Part shown: positions 9,088-18,563 of the stretch, piece after piece | How the letters are laid out: the number at the start of each line of letters is the position of its first letter | Numbering within the stretch: the first letter of the stretch is position 1 | NCBI GenBank assembly: GCA_000769715.1 | Contig: JROS01000001.1 | Location: 1 to 56,652, forward strand | Source: Desulfobulbus sp. Tol-SR | GTDB taxonomy: Bacteria; Desulfobacterota; Desulfobulbia; Desulfobulbales; Desulfocapsaceae | Length of the DNA stretch: 56,652 nt | Direction of reading: 5' to 3' | Program-made: the position numbers and the translations under genes | Notes under the pieces: generated by a model | The model's database searches: none | Told to the model about the DNA's origin: nothing | Seen by the model: the letters and a program-made list of their open reading frames with translations, nothing else

Positions 9088-9403
9088 TGGGGAGACAAGG
9101 ACAGCTCCTGCGTCGGCTGCCCGAACTGATCGACCGGAGTCTCAAACTTAACCCCCTGATTATATTTACGGAGCATGAATTCCAGATTCCATTTGCATTC
9201 ATAACCATTCCACGCTACTATTTTCAGCCTTCTCCATCTTCCTCCCGGTTTTCCTGTGGAGAAACGGGCCTCTTGTCGAATCCACCGTCCCATGGTATTC
9301 CCGTGGTTGTGGCAGGGAGTAGCGCGGTCGTCAGCTTTTGTCGTAATTCGGGCCAATTCACATCTCAACGACCATTGAGTGAGTTACATCGGACAGATTG
9401 AAA
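9088..9403. other. Intergenic, no supported gene
   Basis: The spacer between the methyltransferase and serine palmitoyltransferase has no coding signal on either strand. It probably carries the promoter of the spt gene. Confidence 0.5.
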
Positions 9404-10597
9404 ATGAGTAAAATGGATATCTTTGATAAGTTTCAGCAGTTGGCAGAGGCCCGAAAATCGATGGAGAAGAATTGCAGCGAGTTCTTCCACATCGTTCTCG
9501 AAGACATATCGTCACCCACCGAGGCGGTGGTGAACGGCCGCCCGACACTTCTGGCCGGTACCAATAATTACCTGGGGCTTACCTGTAACAAGGAGTGCAT
9601 CCGGGCCTCCTGTCTGGCCGCGGAAAAGGAGGGGACGGGCACCACCGGATCGCGGATGGCCAATGGGACATTTGCCGGACATATCGCCCTGGAGCGGGAG
9701 TTGTCGGATTTTTACGGCCGTTCCCATACCATCATCTTTTCCACCGGCTATCTCGCCAACCTGGCCATACTGTCGACCGCCGTCGGCCCGGGAGAGGTGA
9801 TTCTCCTCGATGCCGACTGCCATGCCAGCATCTATGACGGATGCCGCCTGGGCGGGGCGGAAGTCATCCGGTTCCGGCATAACGATGTCCATGATCTGGA
9901 AAAACGGCTGCAGCGGCTCGCCAAGAGAGAGACCAATGTCCTGATCGTCGTTGAAGGCATCTACAGCATGATGGGCGACAAGGCGCCGCTGGCGGATATC
10001 GTCGCCGTCAAGCGGAAGTATGGTGCCTGGCTGGTCGTGGATGAAGCGCATTCCCTCGGCGTGCTGGGGGAAAACGGCCGCGGCCTGACGGAGGAAGCCG
10101 GAGTTGAGGATCAGGTTGACTTCATCGTCGGGACGTTCAGCAAGAGTCTGGGGGCGATCGGCGGTTTCTGCACGAGCAATCACCCGGGCCTGGAACTTAT
10201 CCGCTATGCCAGCCGGCCGTATATCTTCACCGCCTCGTTGTCGCCATCGACGATCGCCTCCACCCGGACAGCCCTGGGGATCATCCGGACACAGCCTGAA
10301 TTGCGGAAACGGCTGTGGGACAACGCCAATGTGCTGTATGCCAGGATCAAAGGACTCGGCTACGAGGTTGGACCCGTCCCGAGTCCGATTATTGCCATCC
10401 CTTACCGTAACGTGGAAGAGGCCTTCGCGATGTGGAATGGTCTGCTGCAACGCGGCATCTATGTCAACATGGTTCTGCCGCCGGCCACCCCCGGCGGCGG
10501 GGCGCTCCTCCGCTGCAGTCTCAGCGCCGCCCACTCCAGGGACCAGATTGACAGGATTGGCGAGGCCTTTGCCGCCCTGGCCGGTATTCATGTCTGA
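9404..10597 (+). CDS. spt: Serine palmitoyltransferase (alpha-oxoamine synthase)
   Basis: This PLP enzyme condenses serine with a fatty acyl thioester to 3-ketosphinganine, the first step of sphingolipid synthesis. The 397-aa protein carries NNYLGLTCNKE, the substrate loop GTGTTGSRMANGTF, the cofactor-stacking histidine in LDADCHASIYDG, VDEAHSLGVLG, and the PLP lysine in GTFSKSLGAIGG. The fold is shared with 8-amino-7-oxononanoate synthase and 2-amino-3-ketobutyrate ligase. The call as Spt rests on the lipid neighbours (carrier protein, ceramide reductase, ceramide synthase) and on the SRMANGT loop. ATG 9404 is preferred over the upstream TTG 9398. No strong ribosome site is visible. Confidence 0.9.
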   Translation: MSKMDIFDKFQQLAEARKSMEKNCSEFFHIVLEDISSPTEAVVNGRPTLLAGTNNYLGLTCNKECIRASCLAAEKEGTGTTGSRMANGTFAGHIALERELSDFYGRSHTIIFSTGYLANLAILSTAVGPGEVILLDADCHASIYDGCRLGGAEVIRFRHNDVHDLEKRLQRLAKRETNVLIVVEGIYSMMGDKAPLADIVAVKRKYGAWLVVDEAHSLGVLGENGRGLTEEAGVEDQVDFIVGTFSKSLGAIGGFCTSNHPGLELIRYASRPYIFTASLSPSTIASTRTALGIIRTQPELRKRLWDNANVLYARIKGLGYEVGPVPSPIIAIPYRNVEEAFAMWNGLLQRGIYVNMVLPPATPGGGALLRCSLSAAHSRDQIDRIGEAFAALAGIHV

Positions 10598-10842
10598 TGC
10601 CTCGGTCTCGGAGATTGACGGGTCCCGGTCATAGGCCTCGGCCATCCCGTCCGGACCGATCTGCGCATGGGACTGTGACGGGCGGGACCTCTTCCGTGAC
10701 CGTGCCTGACGATATGCACACCCTGACCGCGACCACCTGCATTTCCGTGTGGCGGATGGATTGCATCCATGGCCGCCATCGCGGATAAACGACGGATCCT
10801 CCGGCACTCACATTTTCTTCTCGGCATCAACTGCAGGCAGTC

Positions 10843-12600
10843 ATGCGATTAATCCTCACATTCTTCAAGGCATACCCGACCCAGAGCATCATCACGCTCG
10901 TCGCCATGCTGCTGGCCGGTATCGCCGAAGGCTTCGGCCTGTCGATGCTGCTGCCCCTCCTTGGGGTGGTCATCAACACCACGAGCGGAGCAGAGAGTCT
11001 CGCCGGAATTTCGCCATCCCATCTCGAACGCTATGTGAACGGAATCTTTGCGGCGGTCGGTCTGCAACCCACCATTGGCGTCCTTCTGGCCTTTTTTGTG
11101 GGATGCATCGTCCTGACCGCCCTGCTGTCGCTGCTGGCGAACAAGAAGGTCGGGTATATGGTGGCCCAGGTGGCCACCGATCTCCGTCTGGCCCTGATAC
11201 GCGCGCTCTTCGCCACCCGCTGGGAATACTATGTCCATCAGCCGATCGGGATGTACACCAACGCCTATGCCACCGAGGCCAACCGCTCGGCGGATGCCTA
11301 TCTGTATGGCATCCGGGTCATCGCCCTGCTGCTGCGGACGACGGTGTACGCCGCTGTCGCCCTGCTGATGGCGTGGAAGGAGACCCTCATCGCCCTGGGG
11401 GCCGGCTTCTTCATCCTCTACATTCTCCGCCGGCTGGTCACCAAGGCCAAAAAGGCCGGGCAGCGCCAGACCAACCTGCTCAACTCGCTGCTCGCCCTCT
11501 TAACCGACACCCTGCAGTCGATCAAACCCCTGAAGGCCATGGCCCGCGAAGACATGGCCGATCTGGTGCTGCAGAAGGAGACCAACAAACTGAACCGCGT
11601 CCTGCGGAAACAGGTGTTCAGCAAAGAGGCCCTGAAGGCCCTGCAGGAACCGCTGATCACCATCTTTTTCGCCTTCGGCCTCTATGTGGCGATGATCTGG
11701 TGGCATATCCCACTGGCCACGGTGATAACCATGGCCTTCATGCTGGTGAAAATCATCAAGACCCTGCAGAGCGCCCAGAAGGAACATCAGACCATGGTCA
11801 TCGCCGAAAGCGCGTACTGGTCCCTGGTGTCCAGGATCCAGGAGACCGAAGGGGCGCATGAAGACCTCGGCGGCACGATCGAGCCGATCTTCGACGAGTC
11901 AATCCGCCTGTCCCAGGTCAGCTTTTCCTATGGCGACAAACCGGTATTGCGAGATATTTCGCTGAATTTTCCCCAGGGGACATTTTCGGCGATCATCGGC
12001 CCCTCCGGGGCCGGGAAGACGACCATCGTCGACCTGATCACCGGGCTGCTCTCGCCCCAGTCGGGGCGGGTGTGGCTGGATGATCTGGACCTGGCCGCCG
12101 TCGACCTGAGGGCCTGGCGCCGAATGATCGGCTATGTGCCGCAGGAAACCCTGCTGCTGCATGATTCCGTGCAGATGAATGTGACCCTCGGCGACCCGAA
12201 ATTTTCCGCCGGGGACGTGGAAGATGCCCTGCGGGCGGCAGGGGCCTGGGATTTTGTCGCTGAAATGGCGGACGGCATCGATACCGTGGTCGGGGAGCGG
12301 GGCAGCCGCCTGTCGGGCGGGCAGCGACAGCGTATCACCATCGCCCGCGCCCTGGTCCACAAACCCAGGCTGCTCATCCTCGACGAGGCCACCAGCGCCC
12401 TTGATCCGGCCAGCGAGGCCGCCATCTGCGCCACGCTGAGGCAACTGCGAGGAACGCTGACAATCCTGGCGATTTCGCATCAGACGGCGATCCTGGATGC
12501 AGCCGACCGGGCCTACCGGCTCAGAGGTGGATGTGCCCATCTCATAGAAAAAAACGCCGCTGCCGGGGGAGAGGTGGAGCGCCACGGTCCCTCGGCGTAA
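10843..12600 (+). CDS. MsbA-like ABC lipid exporter (membrane plus ATPase domains)
   Basis: This is a half-transporter that forms a homodimer in the inner membrane. Residues 1-300 hold six hydrophobic segments, among them GIAEGFGLSMLLPLLGVVI and TIGVLLAFFVGCIVLTALL. The ATPase domain has Walker A GPSGAGKTTIVDLI, Q-loop YVPQETLLL, signature [16 protein letters not shown], Walker B LLILDEATSALD and H-loop ISHQTAI. Length (585 aa) is that of MsbA and related lipid flippases. Position 245 bp after spt on the same strand suggests flipping of a sphingolipid or its head-group form across the inner membrane. The substrate is inferred. It converges on lptB with 72 bp between stop codons. Confidence 0.88.
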   Translation: MRLILTFFKAYPTQSIITLVAMLLAGIAEGFGLSMLLPLLGVVINTTSGAESLAGISPSHLERYVNGIFAAVGLQPTIGVLLAFFVGCIVLTALLSLLANKKVGYMVAQVATDLRLALIRALFATRWEYYVHQPIGMYTNAYATEANRSADAYLYGIRVIALLLRTTVYAAVALLMAWKETLIALGAGFFILYILRRLVTKAKKAGQRQTNLLNSLLALLTDTLQSIKPLKAMAREDMADLVLQKETNKLNRVLRKQVFSKEALKALQEPLITIFFAFGLYVAMIWWHIPLATVITMAFMLVKIIKTLQSAQKEHQTMVIAESAYWSLVSRIQETEGAHEDLGGTIEPIFDESIRLSQVSFSYGDKPVLRDISLNFPQGTFSAIIGPSGAGKTTIVDLITGLLSPQSGRVWLDDLDLAAVDLRAWRRMIGYVPQETLLLHDSVQMNVTLGDPKFSAGDVEDALRAAGAWDFVAEMADGIDTVVGERGSRLSGGQRQRITIARALVHKPRLLILDEATSALDPASEAAICATLRQLRGTLTILAISHQTAILDAADRAYRLRGGCAHLIEKNAAAGGEVERHGPSA

Positions 12601-12672
12601 CAGGTCGATACGACGAGGCAATGCGCTTAATGCCGGCTGTGGAACAGAAGTCGGGCAAGGGGAGCGCAGGGC

Positions 12673-13401
12673 TTAAAGCCTGAATTTCTCACCCAGGTAG
12701 GTTTCCCTCGCTTTGGGACTGGCGGCGATAAAATCCGGGTCGCCGAATTCCAGTATTTCCCCATGGTCGAGGATATAGGCCTTGTCGCAGACAAACAGCG
12801 TTTCGCGGACGTTGTGGTCCGAGATCAGGACGCCGATCCCTCTTGCTTTCAATTGGCGGATAATATTTTGAATATTGATGACGGCAATGGGGTCGACCCC
12901 GGCAAATGGTTCATCCATCAGGATGAATGACGGTTCGATCACCAGGGCCCGGGCGATCTCAAGACGTCGCTGTTCGCCCCCGGAGAGGGTATAGCTCAGG
13001 TTTTTGGCCAGATACGACAGGCGGAAATCGGCCAGCAACCGGTCCTTGCGGTCCTGTTGTTCGCTGCGGCTGATCCCCAGGGTCTCGAGGATGGCCAGGA
13101 GATTGTCCTCGACGGTGAGTCTGCGAAACACGGACATCTCCTGCGGCAGGTAGGAGATTCCGGCCCGGGCCCTGGTGTATATGGGCAGGTCGGTTACGTC
13201 CCGGTCGTCAAGCAGAACCTGGCCCTTGTCAGGTTGGATCAGGCCGACCACCATGTAAAAAGTTGTTGTTTTTCCTGCCCCGTTGGGACCCAGCAGACCG
13301 ATGACCTGCCCTGATTCCACCTCCAGGTCGACCCCGCGCACGACCTTCCGGCCCTTGTAGGATTTCTCGAGTCCCCGTGCTGAAAGCATCCTCTCCATCA
13401 T
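12673..13401 (-). CDS. lptB: LptB-type ABC ATPase
   Basis: The ATPase drives LptFG extraction of glycolipid from the inner membrane. The sequence shows Walker [19 protein letters not shown], the LptB-specific [17 protein letters not shown], signature [16 protein letters not shown], Walker [18 protein letters not shown], and the switch histidine [10 protein letters not shown]. Length (242 aa) is canonical. Several ATG codons crowd the start (13401, 13398, 13389), and the exact one is uncertain. It sits downstream of the carrier-protein and ceramide-reductase genes on the minus strand. lptF and lptG occur in the same island about 9 kb away, so the set may serve sphingolipid rather than, or as well as, LPS. 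Confidence 0.93.
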   Translation of the reverse strand: MMERMLSARGLEKSYKGRKVVRGVDLEVESGQVIGLLGPNGAGKTTTFYMVVGLIQPDKGQVLLDDRDVTDLPIYTRARAGISYLPQEMSVFRRLTVEDNLLAILETLGISRSEQQDRKDRLLADFRLSYLAKNLSYTLSGGEQRRLEIARALVIEPSFILMDEPFAGVDPIAVINIQNIIRQLKARGIGVLISDHNVRETLFVCDKAYILDHGEILEFGDPDFIAASPKARETYLGEKFRL

Positions 13402-13552
13402 TCACTGTGCGTCAGGTGTGGCTTTCGGGTTCGGCTCTCAGAGCAAACGCGAGAGCTCGCAGGAAAACGGCTGCCGGTCAATCTCTCCAGGGCGGTACCA
13501 GCAATGAAAGGCCGGGATCCGCAGGATACGACTGACAAACGGACCGATCGTC

Positions 13553-13804
13553 TCATGACGATTCGGTCAGTTTCTGCAGTTCGTCAACGAGATTTCCGAC
13601 TGTCCTGATCCCACCCAGAATGTTGATCGGGATGGAGATGTCATGGGCGTCTTCCAACTTCTCCAGAAGTTCCATGACCTTGAGTGAATCAAGATTCAGA
13701 TCGTTCATCAGATCCAGTTCCATTGTCACCTGCAGGGCATCCTGCGGGAGGATCTCGTGCAGCATGTCCTGGATCTGTTGCAGAATGTGTTCTTTCGTGG
13801 CCAT
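13553..13804 (-). CDS. Dedicated acyl carrier protein
   Basis: This 83-aa acidic carrier has the phosphopantetheine attachment serine in LNLDSLKVMELLEKLED. The ATG at 13804 is chosen because the upstream extension in this frame lies inside the epimerase gene and is not ACP-like. It begins 20 bp after the stop of the ceramide-reductase gene, with the acyl-AMP ligase just beyond. In Caulobacter the equivalent carrier (reported as acpR) is required for ceramide synthesis. It probably presents the long acyl chain loaded by the ligase to Spt or to ceramide synthase. Confidence 0.92.
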   Translation of the reverse strand: MATKEHILQQIQDMLHEILPQDALQVTMELDLMNDLNLDSLKVMELLEKLEDAHDISIPINILGGIRTVGNLVDELQKLTESS

Positions 13805-13823
13805 CAAATGTGCATCCTTGTTT

Positions 13824-14750
13824 CTATTTGAACATCGTCTGCCGCAGCCCTTCCTCCAGCAAGATCCGGGGAATCCATGCCGTTTCACGGTGCAGCTGAC
13901 TGTTGTCCGCGACCCAGTCCGCATGGACCAGTTCCCGTACCTTCCCGGGCGTCAGCATGGGGACACCGCCCAGAACATGCGCCGCCATCAGGTTGATTGC
14001 AGCGACCATTCGTACACAGCATACCGGTATGTGCACCCGGACGATGGCCTTCCCCCGCAATTGCTCGGCGACGGCGATAATTTCCTGCCATGAATAGCCG
14101 TTCGCCTGTCCATCGTGCAGTTCGTAACACCGTCGCGGATGGGTGCTGTGTTGCAGCCAGGAGTGCATGGCCTCAACCAGGTCTTCGACGTACAGCAGGG
14201 ACACACGGTTTTCGGCGGATCCGATGACCGGAGCGACACCTCTGAACATCCATTGGAACAGGGGCAGCAATTCCCGGTCCCCGGGGCCGTATACCGCCGC
14301 GGGTCGAAATACCCCCCAGAACATATTACCGGCAAGAGATGCCAGCGCCTGCTCGCCGTTGCGCTTGCTCGCGGCGTAAAATGACAGCTGGGGTTCACGG
14401 GCCGCGAGGGAGGAGACGAGCAGGAACCGCGGTTGGGGGTTCCGTGCCGTCGCTATTTTGACCAACCGTGCCACGCCTTCGACATTGACGTGGTCAAAGT
14501 CCGCCGCAGTGGAGCCGCGGACCGCACCGGCGCAGTGGACAATAGCTTCGGCCCCGGCGATCAGCCGTTCCAGGCTGTCTGCATCACCCATGTCACCGGT
14601 AATCCATTCGACGAGGGGATTGTGAGGACGTTTGTGGAGTGAAGAGGCGCGTACCAGGGCCCGCACCTGCCAGCCGGAAGAAGCCAGCCGTTGGGCCGCC
14701 AGGCTGCCGATAAACCCGGTGGCGCCGGTTATCGCAATGGTTCGAGTCAT
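13824..14750 (-). CDS. cerR: NAD(P)-dependent epimerase/dehydratase-like ceramide reductase
   Basis: This extended SDR has an N-terminal nucleotide-binding motif ITGATGFIGSLAAQRL, the serine in LLVSSLAA, and the active-site pair in FYAASKRNG (Y-x3-K). At 308 aa it has normal length. The neighbourhood (Spt, carrier protein, acyl-AMP ligase, ceramide synthase) matches Caulobacter, where a protein of this class reduces the 3-keto group after N-acylation. Assignment as CerR is therefore by context; sequence alone says epimerase family. The ATG at 14750 is taken over a GTG one codon earlier. It lies between the ligase and the carrier gene in a compact minus-strand operon. Confidence 0.85.
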   Translation of the reverse strand: MTRTIAITGATGFIGSLAAQRLASSGWQVRALVRASSLHKRPHNPLVEWITGDMGDADSLERLIAGAEAIVHCAGAVRGSTAADFDHVNVEGVARLVKIATARNPQPRFLLVSSLAAREPQLSFYAASKRNGEQALASLAGNMFWGVFRPAAVYGPGDRELLPLFQWMFRGVAPVIGSAENRVSLLYVEDLVEAMHSWLQHSTHPRRCYELHDGQANGYSWQEIIAVAEQLRGKAIVRVHIPVCCVRMVAAINLMAAHVLGGVPMLTPGKVRELVHADWVADNSQLHRETAWIPRILLEEGLRQTMFK

Positions 14751-14870
14751 CACTGTCCGTCTGGATAATGCCGCTGATTTCGTTCAATGGGTGATGGCCC
14801 GCTGTCGCTCGGCCGAACCGGGCAGGCCCGGCCTATCGGCTGGCGGGTTGTTCGGGATTTTAACGGTGCT

Positions 14871-16610
14871 TCAGGAAGTTGCGGGGTTGAGTTGAAGCAT
14901 ATTCTGCAGGTAATCTTTTCTGGTGGAGTGACGGGATGGCTTACCGGACGTTGTTCGAATCAGGGTGTTGCGGGCCACCAGCTCAATAATGCAGTCAATC
15001 CCCAACTCCGCGCGGACCAGCTGGTTTATTTTCCTGATCAGATCCTGACGTTTCTGTTCGTCATTTTCCCGACATTCGACCAGGAGCACCGCCTGATCGT
15101 ACATCTGCGGATTCGGGATAGGGAATGCCGTTGCATCACCGGTCCGGATCTCCGGCTGCGATTCCGCCAGATATTCGATATCCTGCGGCAGTATATTGCG
15201 GCCGTTGATGATGATCACGTCTTTGGACCGTCCGATGATGACCACATCGGTACCGACCAGGTAGGCGATATCGCCGGTATTGAGCCAGCCGTCCGGCGAC
15301 AGGACTTCCCGGGTGGCCTCGGGGTTGCCGAAATACCCCGACATCACGCTTGGGCCTCGTACATACAGGGTCCCGCATTGCCTTTCGGGGAGGATTCGGC
15401 CCTGTTCATCTCTGATTTCCAATTCGTAGCCAGGCAGCAGGCTGCCACAGTTGGTAAATATTTTGGCCCTGGAGGTTCCATTTTCCACTTCAGGATCGAC
15501 GGCAAGGGCCTGCTGGTGGGAAGCCAGCTGTTCCGCATCGACTCGATCCACCTGCACTCCGGCACCCAGCCGGCCGAAGCACACCGCCAGGGCACATTCA
15601 GCCATGCCGTAGCAGGGCAGGAAAGCGCGGGCATCAAAGCCGCTGGGCTTCAAGCGGTCGGCAAAAAAGGCCAGGGTTTCGGTATGGATCATCTCCGCGC
15701 CGACACCGGCTACCCGCCAGTTGCGCAAGTCATAGCCGGCCAGATCGTCGTCCCTGAGACGCCGGGCGGCGAGATCGTAGCCGAACGGCGGGCTGAAGGA
15801 GATGGTCGCCCGATTTTCCGACATGATTTTGAGCCACAGCCGCGGGCGCATGGCGAAATGACGAGTGTTCAAATAGTCGACCGAGATCTGGCAGACCAGG
15901 GGAGTGAGGAGCAGCCCGACAAGTCCCATATCGTGATAATAGGGGAGCCAGGACACGGCGCGATCCCCCTCCCGGACCTGAACCCCATGCTGGATGATCG
16001 CCCGGGTGTTATTTAAAACGGCTTCCTGGGAGATCATAACCCCTCGCGGGAAGCGGGTGCTGCCTGAGGTATACTGCAGATATGCCAGTTCATCAGCCTG
16101 CAGGGGCTGCAGTGGGGTTGTTGATTCCGGCAGACTTTCGAAGGTCTGTGAATTCCCTGCGAAGCGGATATTCTGTCGCGCGGCGGCATCTGTCAGAAAG
16201 AGCAGAAAATCATCATTGGCTATCGCAACCTCCGCCCGGCATATGGACAGGAGGCGTTGCAACTGGTTGGTATACTCCTGCTGGCCGCTCAATTGTATCG
16301 TGGCCGGCAGCGGAACCGGGGTGAACCCTGCATACTGGCAGGCGAAAAAGAAACGGACAAAATCAGGATGGGTATCGGCAACGATAGCTACCCGTGTGCC
16401 TCGGGGCAGATCAAGAGAAAGCAGCTTTTTGGCCAGGCTCAGGGCATCGCTGCGCAATTGTGCATAGGAGAGTGTGGCGTAGAGTTTTCCCTGACCGGAA
16501 TAGAAGTTATAACCGGTATCCCCCTGAGCAGCGTAGTCCAGCGCTTCGGCCAGGGTTGAAAATCCTTCAAAAAGTAACGGTAAATCATGTGTAGTGGGCG
16601 TTGCTTTCAT
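14871..16610 (-). CDS. Fatty acyl-AMP ligase / acyl-ACP synthetase
   Basis: This ANL-superfamily enzyme activates a fatty acid as acyl-AMP and probably transfers it to the adjacent carrier protein. Motifs are the phosphate loop YLQYTSGSTRFPRGVMIS, FAAL-type WLPYYHDMGLVG, FLPCYGMAECALAV, and GWLNTGDIAYLVG with IIGRSKDVIIINGRNI. Length (579 aa) is that of fatty acyl-AMP ligases. The ATG at 16610 (MKATPTTHDL) fits the family N-terminus; upstream in-frame residues are low complexity. It is the first gene of the ligase, cerR, acp unit. Caulobacter has an acyl-CoA synthetase-like protein at the same place that is needed for ceramide. Confidence 0.9.
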   Translation of the reverse strand: MKATPTTHDLPLLFEGFSTLAEALDYAAQGDTGYNFYSGQGKLYATLSYAQLRSDALSLAKKLLSLDLPRGTRVAIVADTHPDFVRFFFACQYAGFTPVPLPATIQLSGQQEYTNQLQRLLSICRAEVAIANDDFLLFLTDAAARQNIRFAGNSQTFESLPESTTPLQPLQADELAYLQYTSGSTRFPRGVMISQEAVLNNTRAIIQHGVQVREGDRAVSWLPYYHDMGLVGLLLTPLVCQISVDYLNTRHFAMRPRLWLKIMSENRATISFSPPFGYDLAARRLRDDDLAGYDLRNWRVAGVGAEMIHTETLAFFADRLKPSGFDARAFLPCYGMAECALAVCFGRLGAGVQVDRVDAEQLASHQQALAVDPEVENGTSRAKIFTNCGSLLPGYELEIRDEQGRILPERQCGTLYVRGPSVMSGYFGNPEATREVLSPDGWLNTGDIAYLVGTDVVIIGRSKDVIIINGRNILPQDIEYLAESQPEIRTGDATAFPIPNPQMYDQAVLLVECRENDEQKRQDLIRKINQLVRAELGIDCIIELVARNTLIRTTSGKPSRHSTRKDYLQNMLQLNPATS

Positions 16611-17606
16611 CAAATCGAGATAACTCCAGGGATACGGTCGGTTGAAGATCCTGCACTGTCCGATGAAAAATCTGCGTGTGCGTCGACCTGGTAAATATGT
16701 TCGTCGAGGTCGTTTTGCACACCTCTCCATGCAGAAAAAAATTGGTTCACGATACTGCCGCGCATCCGTTCCGACGCCTGAAAGCGTGTTGGGTCCGTGC
16801 TCGATTTTTTCGCGGCATCAACGTGTGCCGCCCGACCCGGGTAGGACAGCACACCGGTCATACATTCCGAAGAGCTGATCAACATCTTGTCCCGGTTCCA
16901 TATGCAACAGTTCCCTTCAGGCAGGAAACTGTAATACCGGCCATGCCGAGTGACAAGTATTTGCGGGACTTGGAACTTCCGGCGGGAAATGTGATAGATT
17001 CCAAGGTGTCTGACACGGTATCCGGATGCAGGAAGAGGGAGTAGGAACGGTCGGGTAATGCAACCCTGTCCGCGCTCAATATATTTCCACTGCCCGTGCT
17101 CTTGTCATGACCAGAAGTATGCCGGGCCAGTTTCCGTCGATCGACATCGGCAGGTGCACTACCAGACTCGTCATAATGCAGAGATTGCTCATCTCCGCCG
17201 GTCCTGCCAGCAAGCCGCCGGGGCAGATCACGGTTCACAACGAAAAGCTTATGCGAATACCTGACAAGACAATTCTGCTAAAGAATATTCTAATCAGTTT
17301 CGATGCTAGTTTTTACCTCAAGAGGGCATTTTTTACCACTTTTTTAATGTCCTATGAAAAAAACATTCAATTTGAATGAAACAAAAAACAGCGGCGAAAT
17401 CCTGATTGGAGCGATTGTAATGCGTATTCCGGTAGCTGGCTGAGAAACAAAAAAACATCTGATATTCAAATGTTATAAGTGAAATATGATATTAATGCCG
17501 GCGTGGTGAAGATTTCAGTGCAGTCTTTCGTCGTTCGCCGCAGGGAATGGCGAAAATGCCCTCGGTCGTATGGACAGCTGCACACGATGCGACCAGATGT
17601 TAGAAA
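16611..17606. other. Gene-free stretch with an AT-rich block
   Basis: This is almost 1 kb between two minus-strand genes. No frame has both family-like composition and a ribosome site. From about 17260 to 17480 the sequence turns markedly AT-rich compared with its surroundings and contains several A and T runs. It probably holds the promoter region of the ligase, cerR, acp operon, though the distance to the ligase start is long. A small RNA or lost gene cannot be excluded. Confidence 0.45.
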
Positions 17607-18563
17607 TCATCGAACTCCGCCCCGGCGGTACAACCGTAATGACAAGACACACAGGGCCAGAATCGGATGGCGCTGCAGGAAAGGGCTGACATCGATCTTG
17701 ACCCCGGAGTGCCGTTCAATTTTCCAGACGATGTACTCCACCCCCCCCTCAAAGGTCAGCGCCCCTTTCGCCAGTCTCAGCACCGAAAGGATCTTGCCTT
17801 GGACAATGCGAACGGTCCAGGTGATACGCGCCAGGAAGCGCGCTGTAGTGTCAATGCCGGCCGAATACAGCGTGGACCCCTGGCTGTCCGTGGAGGTTAT
17901 CTGGAACGGAACACTGTCAAAGGCCTTGCGGGCGACCTCCTCGAAGTAATCAGCGGAGGCTTCGAACAGGCGTGCCTGCCGGTCCGGGCGTTCCGGCCGA
18001 AACTCGGCCCGGTACGTCATTTTTAGCCCCGTGAGCCACAGTTCGCGGATGGTCCATCGCTGCGGCAGCAGCGGCAGGACCCTGGCGACAAAGGTGATGA
18101 CCGCCTGGGCAAAGGCCGTGTGAATTTGCGTTGCCACCCTGTCGTTGCAGGTGTAGACGACTGCTGCAGGTTGGCAGAAACGGGCCCAGAAATAGGAGTG
18201 GAACCAGCGTCTCGATGTTCCTTTCTGTAAATCGGCCAGGGACAGGAGGGCGTATTTGGCGCGGACCCGTTTGCCCTCGAGAAGGGTTTCCAGGTAGAAC
18301 ACATTGGGCGGCAGCAGCTTGTTGAGCAAGGCCTGGCGGAGGTTGCGGTTGGCGGAGAGATATCCGTCCACCAGGACGTAGAGATCAAAAAGTCCGTCCA
18401 GGTCCTTACCCGCGTGCAGGCACGATCCATAAAACACAATCCCCTGCACAGCCGTGCCGTAACGGGAAAAAATCTCCTCGACCAGGAGATTGACAGCCGG
18501 CGGGACATCTCTGGGGGCATGCTGCTGGATTGCGCGAACCAGTTGTGCTGGAGCGGTCATCAT
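17607..18563 (-). CDS. Tam41-like nucleotidyltransferase (candidate CDP-ceramide synthase)
   Basis: The start at 18563 overlaps the stop of the lipid kinase gene (ATGA), so the two are translationally coupled. The 318-aa protein has the minimal nucleotidyltransferase signature IVFYGSCLHAG followed by FDLYVLVDGY (G-S-x12-D-x-Y spacing). It then has VFYLETLLEGK, AKYALLSLADLQKG and WFHSYFWARFCQPAAVVY. This order, a YGS motif, then an aspartate strand, KYG-type strand and W..LY.AGR-type helix, resembles mitochondrial Tam41, which makes CDP-diacylglycerol from phosphatidate and CTP. Between a lipid kinase and a CDP-alcohol transferase gene, a role making CDP-ceramide (or a related CDP-lipid) is inferred. 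The nucleotidyltransferase fold is likely; the substrate is unproven. Confidence 0.7.
   Translation of the reverse strand: MMTAPAQLVRAIQQHAPRDVPPAVNLLVEEIFSRYGTAVQGIVFYGSCLHAGKDLDGLFDLYVLVDGYLSANRNLRQALLNKLLPPNVFYLETLLEGKRVRAKYALLSLADLQKGTSRRWFHSYFWARFCQPAAVVYTCNDRVATQIHTAFAQAVITFVARVLPLLPQRWTIRELWLTGLKMTYRAEFRPERPDRQARLFEASADYFEEVARKAFDSVPFQITSTDSQGSTLYSAGIDTTARFLARITWTVRIVQGKILSVLRLAKGALTFEGGVEYIVWKIERHSGVKIDVSPFLQRHPILALCVLSLRLYRRGGVR

Noticed and set aside
14787-16016. Open plus-strand frame of 409 codons
   Set aside because: It is antisense to the acyl-AMP ligase and has no recognisable motif.
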